Shown here piece by piece: positions 1-7,058 of a stretch of DNA of 17,197 nt. The DNA comes from CAZTDD01 sp964612675 (GTDB taxonomy: Bacteria > Hinthialibacterota > Hinthialibacteria > Hinthialibacterales > JAKPRU01). The position numbers and the translations under genes are program-made. The first letter of the stretch is position 1. Every line of letters begins with the position of its first letter. The notes beneath the pieces were generated by a model that saw only the letters and a list, made by a program, of their open reading frames with translations, made no database searches and had not been told where the DNA came from. The DNA lies in NCBI GenBank assembly GCA_964612675.1, contig CAZTDD010000142.1, forward strand, positions 1 through 17,197, given 5' to 3'.

Positions 1-118
1 AACCCTCGGTTCAATAAAATCAATGGTTTACGCAAATTAATGACGAATTTGGGCTGGCGCTCTGTCTCTACTTCGAACTGCCGTTTTTCGGTACATGATA
101 TTGGAGGCGGTGGAGGCG

Positions 119-1507
119 CTATTTTAGACCGTATTTTTTGATCAATTCCTGCAGGTGGCGGCGGGAGAGACCGGCGAGCATGGCGGAACGCGTGACGTTG
201 TTATTCGTCGCCTTGAGCAAGCCTTCGAGGTACTGTCGTTCAAACGCTTCACGCGCCTGTTGAAATGTCAACTCGCTGGCGTCGCTGTAGTCGTCCCGCA
301 TCGACTCCGACGGCCCTTTCCGCAGGTTTCGCGGCAGATCGTCTTCGCAGATTTCTCCCTCATCCCGTAACACCATGGCTCGCTCGATGGTGTTCTCGAG
401 TTCACGGACGTTACCCGGCCAGGCGTATTCGCGCAGAGTTTTCATCGCGCCCGGCGTTGCGCCCAAAACATGTCTTCCCATACGCTCATTGAACTTCTGT
501 ACGAAATGCTGCGCAAGAAGCGGAATATCTTCTTTGCGCTCTCGTAACGGAGGCAATTCTATCGGAACGATCGACAAGCGGTAGTAGAGATCCTCCCGGA
601 ATCGTCCGGCTTTGACCTCTTTTTCCAGGTCGCGGTTTGTCGCCGACAGGAGACGCACGTCGACCTTGATTCCGGTCACACTTCCTACGCGCCGGATTTC
701 TTTTTGTTCGATGACTCGGAGGATTTTGACCTGTAGGTCCAGCGGGAGCTCGGCGATTTCATCGAGGAACAAGGTCCCGGAGTCAGCCGATTCGACCAGG
801 CCGATACGCCGCTGATGCGCCCCTGAAAACGATCCCTTTTCATGGCCGAACAACTCGCTTTCGATTAATTCGCGCGGCAGGGCGCCACAGTTCACGGGCA
901 CGAAGCGCTTGTCGGCGCGCGGGGATTGGCTGTGAATCGCTCGCGCCACCATCTCCTTGCCCGTTCCGCTTTCCCCCATCAGAAGCACGGTGCTGTCGGT
1001 TTCCGCCACCCGGGCGATCAGCTCGTAGAGGTCTTTCATTGTGGGACTTTTGCCGACCAGTCCCTCGAACATCTGTTGTTCCTGTACATCCTCAGTTAAG
1101 CGGCGAGTGCGGTCGATGAGCTTTCGTCGTTCGACAGCGTTTGCGGCCAGGACGAGAATCTTCTCGTTGTCGAAGGGTTTGGTTGTATATTCGTACGCGC
1201 CTGCTTTGATCGCCTGGACCGCGGTTTCCACCGTACCGAACGCCGTCATCATGACCACGACGATATCGGGCTCGAGACCTCTCATTTCCGCCAGGAGTTC
1301 GAGGCCGTCCATATCGGGCATACGAATATCGAGGAAAGCCACGTCCGGGTGTTTGGTTTGGGCGAGTTTGAGCGCCTCCTTGGCATTCTGGGCTGTGAAT
1401 ACCTCGTATCCGCGGTCGCTCAGGAGTCTTTTAAGGATATGGCACATCCCTGCTTCGTCGTCGACGACCAGGATGGTTCCTTCAGGGATTTGTTCTCTAT
1501 GGGGCAT
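119..1507 (-). CDS. NtrC-family sigma-54-dependent response regulator
   Basis: A phosphorylation-controlled activator of sigma-54 RNA polymerase, 462 residues as called. The receiver domain (about 11-125) has acidic pocket D16/D17, phospho-acceptor D60 in FLDIRMPD, T88 and K110. The AAA+ domain (about 150-385) has Walker A GESGTGKE (178-185), Walker B GTLFLDEI (244-251) and GSFSGA (225-230) where the family has GAFTGA. A Fis-type helix-turn-helix closes the protein (about 415-457). The frame is open up to 1630, but I place the start at the ATG at 1507: it directly precedes the receiver domain and has GAGAGG nine bases upstream, while the 41 extra residues look non-coding. No histidine kinase is visible; it may lie beyond position 1. 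It is divergent from the substrate-binding protein gene, so control of that gene is possible but unproven. Family assignment is certain; target genes are unknown. Confidence 0.95.
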   Translation of the reverse strand: MPHREQIPEGTILVVDDEAGMCHILKRLLSDRGYEVFTAQNAKEALKLAQTKHPDVAFLDIRMPDMDGLELLAEMRGLEPDIVVVMMTAFGTVETAVQAIKAGAYEYTTKPFDNEKILVLAANAVERRKLIDRTRRLTEDVQEQQMFEGLVGKSPTMKDLYELIARVAETDSTVLLMGESGTGKEMVARAIHSQSPRADKRFVPVNCGALPRELIESELFGHEKGSFSGAHQRRIGLVESADSGTLFLDEIAELPLDLQVKILRVIEQKEIRRVGSVTGIKVDVRLLSATNRDLEKEVKAGRFREDLYYRLSIVPIELPPLRERKEDIPLLAQHFVQKFNERMGRHVLGATPGAMKTLREYAWPGNVRELENTIERAMVLRDEGEICEDDLPRNLRKGPSESMRDDYSDASELTFQQAREAFERQYLEGLLKATNNNVTRSAMLAGLSRRHLQELIKKYGLK

Positions 1508-1628
1508 CTTGCCGATCCTCTCACAGGTCCGCAATAGGCTATCATATCGGCGGAAAGGCGGCAGTGGTATCCGGCTTTGTGCTAAGACCGTTGTCTTCCC
1601 GATTTGCTCCTTATAGAATCCACGAACC

Positions 1629-2744
1629 ATGAATGCTCGTTACCGGTTTGCATGTGCTGTCCTGGGTTTTGCAGCAGTTTTGGCTTCGATGGTCTTCCTG
1701 GGAGCGAGCTGCGGCTCGCCGAAGAGATACCGAAAGGTGGTTCTGTATTCGCCGTACGGCAGAGACATCCTCCAGGATCTATGTGAGAAATTCGAGGCCG
1801 TCTATGCCGAAGATGAAATTCCGATACGAGTCGAAATCCACCAATTCGCCACGGCGAGCATCCTGGAACGACTCGAGGAAGAACGTATCCGTCCCCGCTG
1901 CGATGTCTGGTGGGGAGGCGAGATGACCTATTTCACCGATGCGAAGGCGCTCGGGTATCTGGACCCTCATCCTGCGGCGGAAATCGCGGAACACATGCGT
2001 CCCGAGCATCGCGATGAAAATTACTACTGGTTCGGAACCTCGCTTTCTCCCCATGTGATCCTTCATAACGGCAGACTCGATCAATCTACTGTCCCGCAGG
2101 GATGGGATGATTTGCTGGATCCACGCTTTCAAGGAAGAATCATTCTTCGAGACGCGGAAAACTCAACGATCATGCAGCGGTTTGTCTGCGCTATGATCGC
2201 GCATTTCTATGAAGAGGCCACAGGCCCCGAAAGAGGTTACAACTGGCTGGCGCGGCTGCACAGACAATGTCTTCCCTATGCGACAACCACAGAGGAACTC
2301 TTCAGCACGCTTGATGAAGATCGAGAAGGAGAGGGGACCGAAGGAGCCGCTGCCGTCCGTCAGGCGGCATTGAGTATCTGGCCGCTTGCCGATCTGATGG
2401 TCCGGCGAAAGCGGTACGGGTACAATTTCGGGTACGTCGTGCCGGAGGATGGGGCTCCGACCTTTGTGGAAGGAATCGCAATCGTCCGGGGCGCGCCACA
2501 TCTCGAAACCGCCAAGAAATTCCTCGATTTTGTGACCAGCAAAGAGAATCAACTTTATCTGGCCGGGCCGGAAAGCGGCTATTACCGAATTCCCACGCGT
2601 ACCGACCTCGGCGAGAATCTGCCTGAATGGCTGGCTCCGCTCAATCTCGATGCGATAGGTTTGTCCGTCAAATGGGACCTTGTGAGGACGCATCGCAAGC
2701 AGTGGATTCAGCACTGGGTGCAGGAAATCAAGCCGATGGAATAA
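1629..2744 (+). CDS. ABC transporter substrate-binding lipoprotein (Fe3+/family 1 type)
   Basis: A 371-residue extracellular solute-binding protein, probably anchored to a membrane by lipid. The N-terminus is a basic n-region, a hydrophobic stretch and LGASC ending at C28, a plausible lipobox. Family features are CDVWWGGEMTYF near 91-102, GWDDLLDPRFQGRI near 158-171, and a C-terminal VEGIAIVRGAPHLETAKKF segment followed by RIPTRTDL. These match the iron(III)/spermidine-type family 1 binding proteins, which pass a ligand to an ABC permease. The ligand cannot be read from sequence; iron, polyamine or phosphonate are all possible. No permease or ATPase gene is in the window, so it is an orphan here. 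It starts 121 bases from the called start of the divergent NtrC-type gene. The ribosome-binding site is weak; the start is chosen because it directly precedes the signal peptide. Confidence 0.88.
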   Translation: MNARYRFACAVLGFAAVLASMVFLGASCGSPKRYRKVVLYSPYGRDILQDLCEKFEAVYAEDEIPIRVEIHQFATASILERLEEERIRPRCDVWWGGEMTYFTDAKALGYLDPHPAAEIAEHMRPEHRDENYYWFGTSLSPHVILHNGRLDQSTVPQGWDDLLDPRFQGRIILRDAENSTIMQRFVCAMIAHFYEEATGPERGYNWLARLHRQCLPYATTTEELFSTLDEDREGEGTEGAAAVRQAALSIWPLADLMVRRKRYGYNFGYVVPEDGAPTFVEGIAIVRGAPHLETAKKFLDFVTSKENQLYLAGPESGYYRIPTRTDLGENLPEWLAPLNLDAIGLSVKWDLVRTHRKQWIQHWVQEIKPME

Positions 2745-2842
2745 TCGACCAGCGTTTCACGCGAGTGCTGACGCGGTAGCAGGACTGCCGATTCATGAGA
2801 AAGTATGATTGAATGAAGGCAATTCGCACTATGAGGGCAACG

Positions 2843-3805
2843 ATGAAAACCCGTTTTTGTAGAGACTGTCTCATCATAACTTCAGTTTTTGCCGCACTCT
2901 TGACCGGCTGTATGGAGAAGGAGCCTACCTTCAAAGAAGAGGTCATGGAGGCCATGAATTTCTTCCACAAGGGCGAGGAGGAACGTCTGGCCGGAGATCT
3001 TCTGGCCGCCGCGAACGCGTACCGGCGTTCTATTGCGATCAGTCCGCGTCCTATCGCTCACCTCCACCTGGCTCATGTTCTGATCGAACTGGGAGAGTTC
3101 GAGGAAGCAAGGACCCATTTGGAAGAATCGCTGGAGTCCAACCCGGGCTACCGACGCGCCATGGTGGAGAATGAGAGGCTGGAAGCGAAAGTCACGGTGG
3201 TCGAGCGCACAGGCCAGCTTCCGCCGAAGCCGGATCCGGTTAGACCGTTTCCGCCTCCGCCTGTGGAACCGGTGTCGGAGGCTGTCCAGGTTGAGGCGGA
3301 ACCCTCTCCAGAGCCTACCCTGACGCCCGAGCAACAGGAAAAGATCGATCCGCTGATCGCCGAGGCCAGACAGGCCTCCCGTGAAGGGCGTCACAAAGAT
3401 GCGATCGCGGCGTACCGTACTTGTATCGAAATCGCACCGGATTACAGCAAACTCTACTATTATCTCGGCAACGTTTATTTGACCACCGGCGATCTGGAGC
3501 GTGCCCATTTGGAATTCCGCCACGCGCTGAGCCTCAATTCCAATCTACCCGGCGCTTATAACAACCTCGGCGTTGTTTATGAGGGAAAGGGGCAGACCGA
3601 AGAGGCTGTGCAAGCATATCGAGACGCAATCCGGGTCGGGGATCACACAGATGCCTACTACAACCTGGCGGTGCTGCTCGAGAAACGGGGACAGTGGGAA
3701 GAAGCGCTGAAGCTGTACCGCAGTTATTTGGAGAGAGATTCCGGCAGCAGCTGGGCGCAAAAAGCCAGACAACGCATCGAGGCACTGGAAAGAGCCCTAT
3801 ACTGA
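2843..3805 (+). CDS. TPR-repeat lipoprotein
   Basis: A cell-envelope lipoprotein probably acting as a protein-interaction scaffold. The signal peptide ends in LLTGC, giving a lipidated cysteine at residue 23 from this start. Tetratricopeptide repeats lie at about 29-95, then a Pro/Glu-rich linker (about 125-160), then three or four more TPRs to the C-terminus, including YYYLGNVYLTTGDLERAHLEF, NNLGVVYEGKGQTEEAVQAY and YNLAVLLEKRGQWEEALKLY type units. I chose the ATG at 2843 because GAGGG sits five bases upstream and the signal peptide then has normal length. In-frame ATGs at 2813 and 2834 are alternatives. It follows the substrate-binding gene by about 100 bases on the same strand and could be cotranscribed. 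The partner is unknown. Confidence 0.9.
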   Translation: MKTRFCRDCLIITSVFAALLTGCMEKEPTFKEEVMEAMNFFHKGEEERLAGDLLAAANAYRRSIAISPRPIAHLHLAHVLIELGEFEEARTHLEESLESNPGYRRAMVENERLEAKVTVVERTGQLPPKPDPVRPFPPPPVEPVSEAVQVEAEPSPEPTLTPEQQEKIDPLIAEARQASREGRHKDAIAAYRTCIEIAPDYSKLYYYLGNVYLTTGDLERAHLEFRHALSLNSNLPGAYNNLGVVYEGKGQTEEAVQAYRDAIRVGDHTDAYYNLAVLLEKRGQWEEALKLYRSYLERDSGSSWAQKARQRIEALERALY

Positions 3806-3844
3806 GAGGGAGATCGTTTGTCTGTGAACGGGAGGTTGTTTTTC

Positions 3845-3938
3845 CGTCATTCCGAACGGAGTGCGGAATCTCAGATCGGAATTCACCCATTGCTGTCTAC
3901 AGGGGCTCAGAGATTGCATTGAGTCGCCTGAAATGACA
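3845..3938. repeat. Degenerate dispersed hairpin repeat
   Basis: The left end contains GTCATTCCGAACGGAGTGC followed by GGAATCTC. The right end, read on the other strand, contains GTCATTTCAGGCGACTC followed by AATGCAATCTC. The halves form a decayed inverted repeat of about 30 bases around a roughly 35-base centre. The GTCATTCCG...GGAATCTC pattern is a familiar intergenic hairpin repeat of many environmental bacterial genomes. It lies in the 180-base gap between the TPR lipoprotein and the small coiled-coil gene; nothing else is seen in that gap. Confidence 0.6.
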
Positions 3939-3985
3939 CAATAAGAGAGACTCGCTTCACACAACTCATCTGGAGCTGTATGTAG

Positions 3986-4381
3986 ATGAAAGCACCCACC
4001 CTTTATCTCAACAGTCACGGTGTGGCTTCCGCTGAAGCGCACCAGGTTGCAGTAACGCTGAAAGACATTATTGATTTACTTCGCGATCAGCTCATACAGA
4101 TTCGTTCTGAACTGGCCGCGCAACTGGAAGGGATAGGAGTTTCGTATATGGCCCGCAACAAGAGCGGCTTTACTCGTGAACAGGCGAAAGAACTCTTTTA
4201 TAGTTTTCGAAAGAAGCAGGATGACCCCGAGTCGCCCGAACCGGACGAGCCGGAAGATACCGACGCGCGGTTCGCGAAAATCATGGACTATATGGAGGAA
4301 ACCTCCAAGAAACTCGACCGGATCGAGGATGATGTCGCGTTTCTCAAAGACCAGGTTTCGGCGATTCTGAAGCGACTATAA
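3986..4381 (+). CDS. Small acidic coiled-coil protein, unknown function
   Basis: I do not recognise a family. The 131-residue product is soluble, with no signal peptide or membrane segment. Residues 14-50 form a predicted amphipathic helix. A basic, glycine-containing stretch (MARNKSGFTREQAKELFYSFRKK) follows at about 55-77, then an acidic proline-rich linker (78-92). A heptad-patterned C-terminal coiled coil ends the protein (about 93-131, with I, M, L and V spacing up to ILKRL). The layout suggests an oligomerising adaptor. A weak GGAG lies upstream of the ATG at 3986. A much stronger ribosome-binding site lies inside the frame before the ATG at 4148, so a 77-residue product from there is also possible. 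It is followed 31 bases later by the PfpI-like gene on the same strand. Confidence 0.7.
   Translation: MKAPTLYLNSHGVASAEAHQVAVTLKDIIDLLRDQLIQIRSELAAQLEGIGVSYMARNKSGFTREQAKELFYSFRKKQDDPESPEPDEPEDTDARFAKIMDYMEETSKKLDRIEDDVAFLKDQVSAILKRL
4131..4139 (+). promoter_or_regulatory. Strong internal ribosome-binding site
   Basis: GGATAGGAG followed by an eight-base spacer and ATG at 4148, inside and in frame with the coiled-coil gene. It is a better Shine-Dalgarno match than the one before the upstream ATG at 3986. It could mark the true start or produce a second, shorter isoform of 77 residues. Confidence 0.5.
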
Positions 4382-4412
4382 CCGAGAGACCACACAGTTA
4401 TTGGAGGGGATT

Positions 4413-4931
4413 ATGTCACTCAAAGGCAAGAAAGTCGCTATTTTGGTGGAGCAGGATTATCAGGACCAGGAAGTCTGGTATCCGTACTTTCGATTGACCG
4501 AAGAACAGGCGGATATCAGCGTCGTCGCCCCGAAGGCAAAGACGGTTTACCCCAGCAAGAACGGCTACCCGATTACAAGCACAACCGCGTCCTCGGCGGC
4601 TTTGCGTAAGAAGTTCGACGCGGTGGTAATTCCCGGCGGATGGGCGCCCGATTTTCTTCGGCGGGATCCCAGCATGGCGAAGATTGTGAAGAAGGTCCAC
4701 GACGCTGGTGGGATTGTCGCGGCGATCTGTCACGGCGGGTGGATGCTGGTTTCGGCGGATATTCTGAAGGGTCGCAAGGTGACGTCGTTCTTTGCGATCA
4801 AGGATGATATGGCGGCCGCCGGTGCGAAGTGGGTCGACAAAGAGACCGTTCAAGACGGCAACATCATCACCGCCCGGAAACCGGACGATTTGCCGAAATT
4901 CGTTCGGACGTTGATCGACGCGCTGGCCTGA
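4413..4931 (+). CDS. DJ-1/PfpI family protein (class I glutamine-amidotransferase-like)
   Basis: A 172-residue cytosolic protein of the DJ-1/PfpI superfamily, whose members are described as intracellular peptidases, protein deglycases or stress chaperones. The nucleophile elbow AAICHGGWML places the reactive cysteine at C106 with H107 next to it. PGGWAPDFLR (74-83) and AIKDDMAAAGAKWVD (128-142) are typical of the PfpI branch. Length is normal. The ATG at 4413 has GGAGGGG just upstream; the frame also opens with a TTG at 4401, which I reject. By recalled alignment to PfpI, the conserved glutamate before the first helix is Gln17 here (YQDQEVWYP). The stop lies only eight bases from the end of the convergent Memo/AMMECR1 gene. 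Confidence 0.92.
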   Translation: MSLKGKKVAILVEQDYQDQEVWYPYFRLTEEQADISVVAPKAKTVYPSKNGYPITSTTASSAALRKKFDAVVIPGGWAPDFLRRDPSMAKIVKKVHDAGGIVAAICHGGWMLVSADILKGRKVTSFFAIKDDMAAAGAKWVDKETVQDGNIITARKPDDLPKFVRTLIDALA

Positions 4932-4939
4932 ACCGGCAA

Positions 4940-6442
4940 TTACAGTTCCTTAAACCGTTCTCCAAACACCTGTGCGGTGAAGATATGGAACTCGGTGTCT
5001 TTTTTCCAGGCGTCGGAGGAAAGACCCGCTTTCTGGCTCAGGTGGGACAGGGTCTCTTCGATGCCCCAGCCGGCCTCCCAAGGCACATGCGGAAGATAGA
5101 GCGATCGATTGAGTCCTTTCTTCAGCATGATTCCGTGTGTCCCCAACACGATATCTTTATAGCTCTCGGCTTTCTTCATGTCGGACAGAACGGATATTTC
5201 GATTTCGACCTTGTCCAGCTCATCCGGGGTCATCGGGCGGAAGCGGGGATCGCGCGTGCATGCGTTGGCCGCGTTTTTCTGAACGTCCTGATAAAGCGGC
5301 ATAGTCCCCTGGAGGGAGCCGATACAGCCGCGGAGCTGATGCGGATCTTTCACGTGAATCGTGACAAAAGCGCCTTGTTCCTTTTTGAGTCGGCCTGTCA
5401 GTTTCTCTTCCGGGAATTGGGGGGGATCTTCGCCTTTGACGGTGGCTTCGATTGTATTTCGGGCGAATGATAGAAGCGCCTTCTGCTCGTCCGCCTTCAA
5501 ATAGTCCGGGAACTGACGGAACACGATAGAGCAATAGCTGACGCTGCTGTTTTCATCGCCGAGCATGCGGCCCGAGCTGTCGTATTTCACGAGCGCCCCC
5601 TCGCTGTCGGCGGGCAGACAGAGCAGCATCAATTTGATTGGGGCGCGACCGCAGATCGTTGCGTGGGTCTGCTCCAAGATCCGTGAGAATCCATGTGCGT
5701 TCAGATGGATGATCGGATTCACCGCCGCTTTGTCCAGCATTTCGACCTTTTTTAGAACGTCTTCGCGGAACGGTGTGTAGCCGAAGTTCCGGCCAAAGTG
5801 GGTGAAGTCCGAGCTCACGACAAGCAGCGTCTTGTCGTCGAGTAGCGGTTTGAGGAGTTCTGCGAGATCCTTGTAATCGCGTGCGTTGAGATCGCCGACG
5901 ACGATAGGGATCAGTTTGAAGTCGCCGAGGACTCGCTGGAGGAAGGGGAGATGGATTTCGAGAGAGTGTTCTTGGGCACTTGCTCCCTCGATGGAATGGA
6001 CGAGAGGATGCTCGCGCAGCTTGTCGCAGGTTTCGGCGTCCATCGGCACGGAGCCGAGCGGATTCGTGTACGCCTCAACGTCATCGATTGATACCCCTTG
6101 CAGCGGATAGCGGTGTGACGGACCGAGGAGGATAACGCGTTCGTATTCGAACTCTTTGAGCGGCTTATAGGCATACGCCGCAACGGGACCTGAGAACCGG
6201 TAGCCTGCGTGGGGTGCGATCACGGCGACGGGTCGCGGTTGGTTTGGCCCGCCGACAATTTCGGCGTCGGTCAGATACTTGTCCACTTCCTCTGCGAGCT
6301 TCTCCTTCGTGCCGGGATACCAAGAGCCCGCGAAGACCGCCTCGCGTTCATTGGCACCGTTGGACGGCGAGCAGGACGAGCCGATAAAAGCAGCCGTCAT
6401 GATGATTACTCCTATGGTTCGGAATCGGGTCGGTTTTGTCAT
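4940..6442 (-). CDS. Lipoprotein with fused Memo (AmmeMemoRadiSam B) and AMMECR1 (A) domains
   Basis: A 500-residue fusion of two proteins of the AmmeMemoRadiSam system. The N-terminus has a signal peptide ending in IGSSC, giving a lipid-anchored cysteine at 24. The Memo domain (about 33-310) shows the dioxygenase-like residues of the family: FAGSWYPG, PHAGYRFSG (H78), GPSHRYP (H110), EHSLEIHLPF (H159, H164), SSDFTHFG (H215) and ATICGRAP (C264). The AMMECR1 domain (about 315-500) has GAFVTIH, LRGCIGSL (370-377) and VEIEISVLS. The third member, a radical SAM enzyme, is not in the window. Substrate and reaction are not established. The export signal is the unusual part, since Memo-like and AMMECR1 proteins are generally thought of as cytosolic. 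AAGG lies nine bases before the ATG. It converges on the PfpI-like gene. Confidence 0.93.
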   Translation of the reverse strand: MTKPTRFRTIGVIIMTAAFIGSSCSPSNGANEREAVFAGSWYPGTKEKLAEEVDKYLTDAEIVGGPNQPRPVAVIAPHAGYRFSGPVAAYAYKPLKEFEYERVILLGPSHRYPLQGVSIDDVEAYTNPLGSVPMDAETCDKLREHPLVHSIEGASAQEHSLEIHLPFLQRVLGDFKLIPIVVGDLNARDYKDLAELLKPLLDDKTLLVVSSDFTHFGRNFGYTPFREDVLKKVEMLDKAAVNPIIHLNAHGFSRILEQTHATICGRAPIKLMLLCLPADSEGALVKYDSSGRMLGDENSSVSYCSIVFRQFPDYLKADEQKALLSFARNTIEATVKGEDPPQFPEEKLTGRLKKEQGAFVTIHVKDPHQLRGCIGSLQGTMPLYQDVQKNAANACTRDPRFRPMTPDELDKVEIEISVLSDMKKAESYKDIVLGTHGIMLKKGLNRSLYLPHVPWEAGWGIEETLSHLSQKAGLSSDAWKKDTEFHIFTAQVFGERFKEL

Positions 6443-6521
6443 GTTGAATGGCCTTCGTATTCACGGACCGGGCAGAAAGTCGACGGCTCAGGTGTAAAGA
6501 AATTGTCAACCCCTTCTGTAT

Positions 6522-6651
6522 CTCCCTCAAACTTTGATGGCACCGCAAAAAGTCCAATAATCGCCCCTCACCCTTCCCCTCTCCCGGCGGGAGAGGGGAA
6601 CTTCTAATGCCAGCGGACGACTTTTTGCAACGGCATCAATTTTTGGAGGAG
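6522..6651. repeat. MITE-like element with C-rich hairpin
   Basis: Terminal inverted repeats of 33 bases (6522-6554 and 6619-6651) match at 25 positions by hand alignment. The longest exact block is the inner GCAAAAAGTC; the outer part shares TTGATG. Short matches TCTGTA (6515-6520) and TACAGA (6659-6664) lie just outside. The core carries CCCCTCACCC followed by a perfect hairpin with 12-base arms TTCCCCTCTCCC (6574-6585) and GGGAGAGGGGAA (6589-6600). The right terminus contains GTTGCAAAA when read on the minus strand, the same core as the ends of the element at 16425-16636. No coding capacity. Confidence 0.55.
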
Positions 6652-6675
6652 AAAACGGTACAGACATGCTCGCTT

Positions 6676-6774
6676 TTCCTCCCCCGAAGATCGGACCCGG
6701 TGCATGATCCTGTTCCTTCCCCGAAGATCGGACTCGGTGCATGATCCTGTTCCTCCCCCGAAGATCGGGGGAGG
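6676..6774. repeat. 37-base tandem repeat ending in a palindrome
   Basis: Units start at 6676, 6713 and 6750, exactly 37 bases apart. Units 1 and 2 differ at two positions; unit 3 matches for 19 bases and then diverges into GGGAGG. The shared part reads CCCCGAAGATCGG and continues to GGTGCATGATCCTG. In unit 3 the sequence closes into a perfect hairpin: CCTCCCCCGA (6752-6761), loop AGA, TCGGGGGAGG (6765-6774). Confidence 0.85.
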
Positions 6775-6905
6775 TTAGGAGGGGGTTGAGATTTCTTTCC
6801 TCCGTACGATCGACTTCTTCCCGCCCTGCCAGTATTTAGAATGTTGTGCGGCGCGTAGGCCGCCAGCTACGTTTATCAAGTATCATAGAGGAGTACAAGC
6901 CCCGA

Positions 6906-6930
6906 GGCACAGGAGTTCAACTCCTGTGCC
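6906..6930. repeat. Perfect 12-base-arm hairpin A
   Basis: GGCACAGGAGTT (6906-6917), one central C, AACTCCTGTGCC (6919-6930). It shares the AGGAGT/ACTCCT core with the neighbouring hairpin two bases downstream, so the pair is probably a duplicated or bipartite dispersed repeat. No U-tract follows, so it is not a classical terminator. Confidence 0.8.
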
Positions 6931-6932
6931 AG

Positions 6933-6959
6933 CTGTCCAGGAGTTGCACTCCTGGACAG
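6933..6959. repeat. Perfect 12-base-arm hairpin B
   Basis: CTGTCCAGGAGT (6933-6944), loop TGC, ACTCCTGGACAG (6948-6959). It is the second of two adjacent hairpins sharing the AGGAGT core, about 100 bases upstream of surE. Confidence 0.8.
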
Positions 6960-7014
6960 TTAGCCAGACATACATGGAACAGCGAGACAACTTCGTCTAT
7001 ATTGTCACATCGTG

Positions 7015-7039
7015 TCCGCCGGTTGGACGGCGGATTTTT
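7015..7039 (+). terminator. Terminator-like hairpin in the surE leader (possible attenuator)
   Basis: TCCGCCG (7015-7021), six-base loop, CGGCGGA (7028-7034), followed by TTTTT (7035-7039). It is oriented to stop plus-strand transcription 19 bases before the surE start. The only gene upstream is on the other strand, so there is no plus-strand transcript to end except surE's own leader or read-through. Confidence 0.5.
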
Positions 7040-7058
7040 CATTTGGTGACAAAAGATC

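Larger units (their letters stand above)
6443..7058. other. Repeat-filled intergenic region upstream of surE
   Basis: A 616-base stretch with no credible gene. In order it holds a MITE-like inverted-repeat element with a C-rich hairpin (6522-6651), a 37-base tandem repeat ending in a hairpin (6676-6774), two adjacent perfect hairpins (6906-6930 and 6933-6959), and a terminator-like hairpin just before surE (7015-7039). A TAGAAT hexamer at 6837-6842 could be a -10 box for surE, but no convincing -35 box was found. Confidence 0.7.

Noticed and set aside
1508..1628. Sigma-54 promoter between the regulator and the binding-protein gene
   Set aside because: TGGTATCCGG...TTTGTGC near 1567 looks similar at first, but the GG to GC spacing is wrong (13 rather than 10 bases).
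1508..1630. N-terminal extension of the NtrC-type regulator to 1630
   Set aside because: The extra 41 residues are not receiver-like, and the ATG at 1507 has a good ribosome-binding site. The longer frame would also overlap the start of the divergent gene.
6676..6774. CRISPR array
   Set aside because: The repeats are directly adjacent 37-base tandem units with no unique spacers, and no cas genes are nearby.
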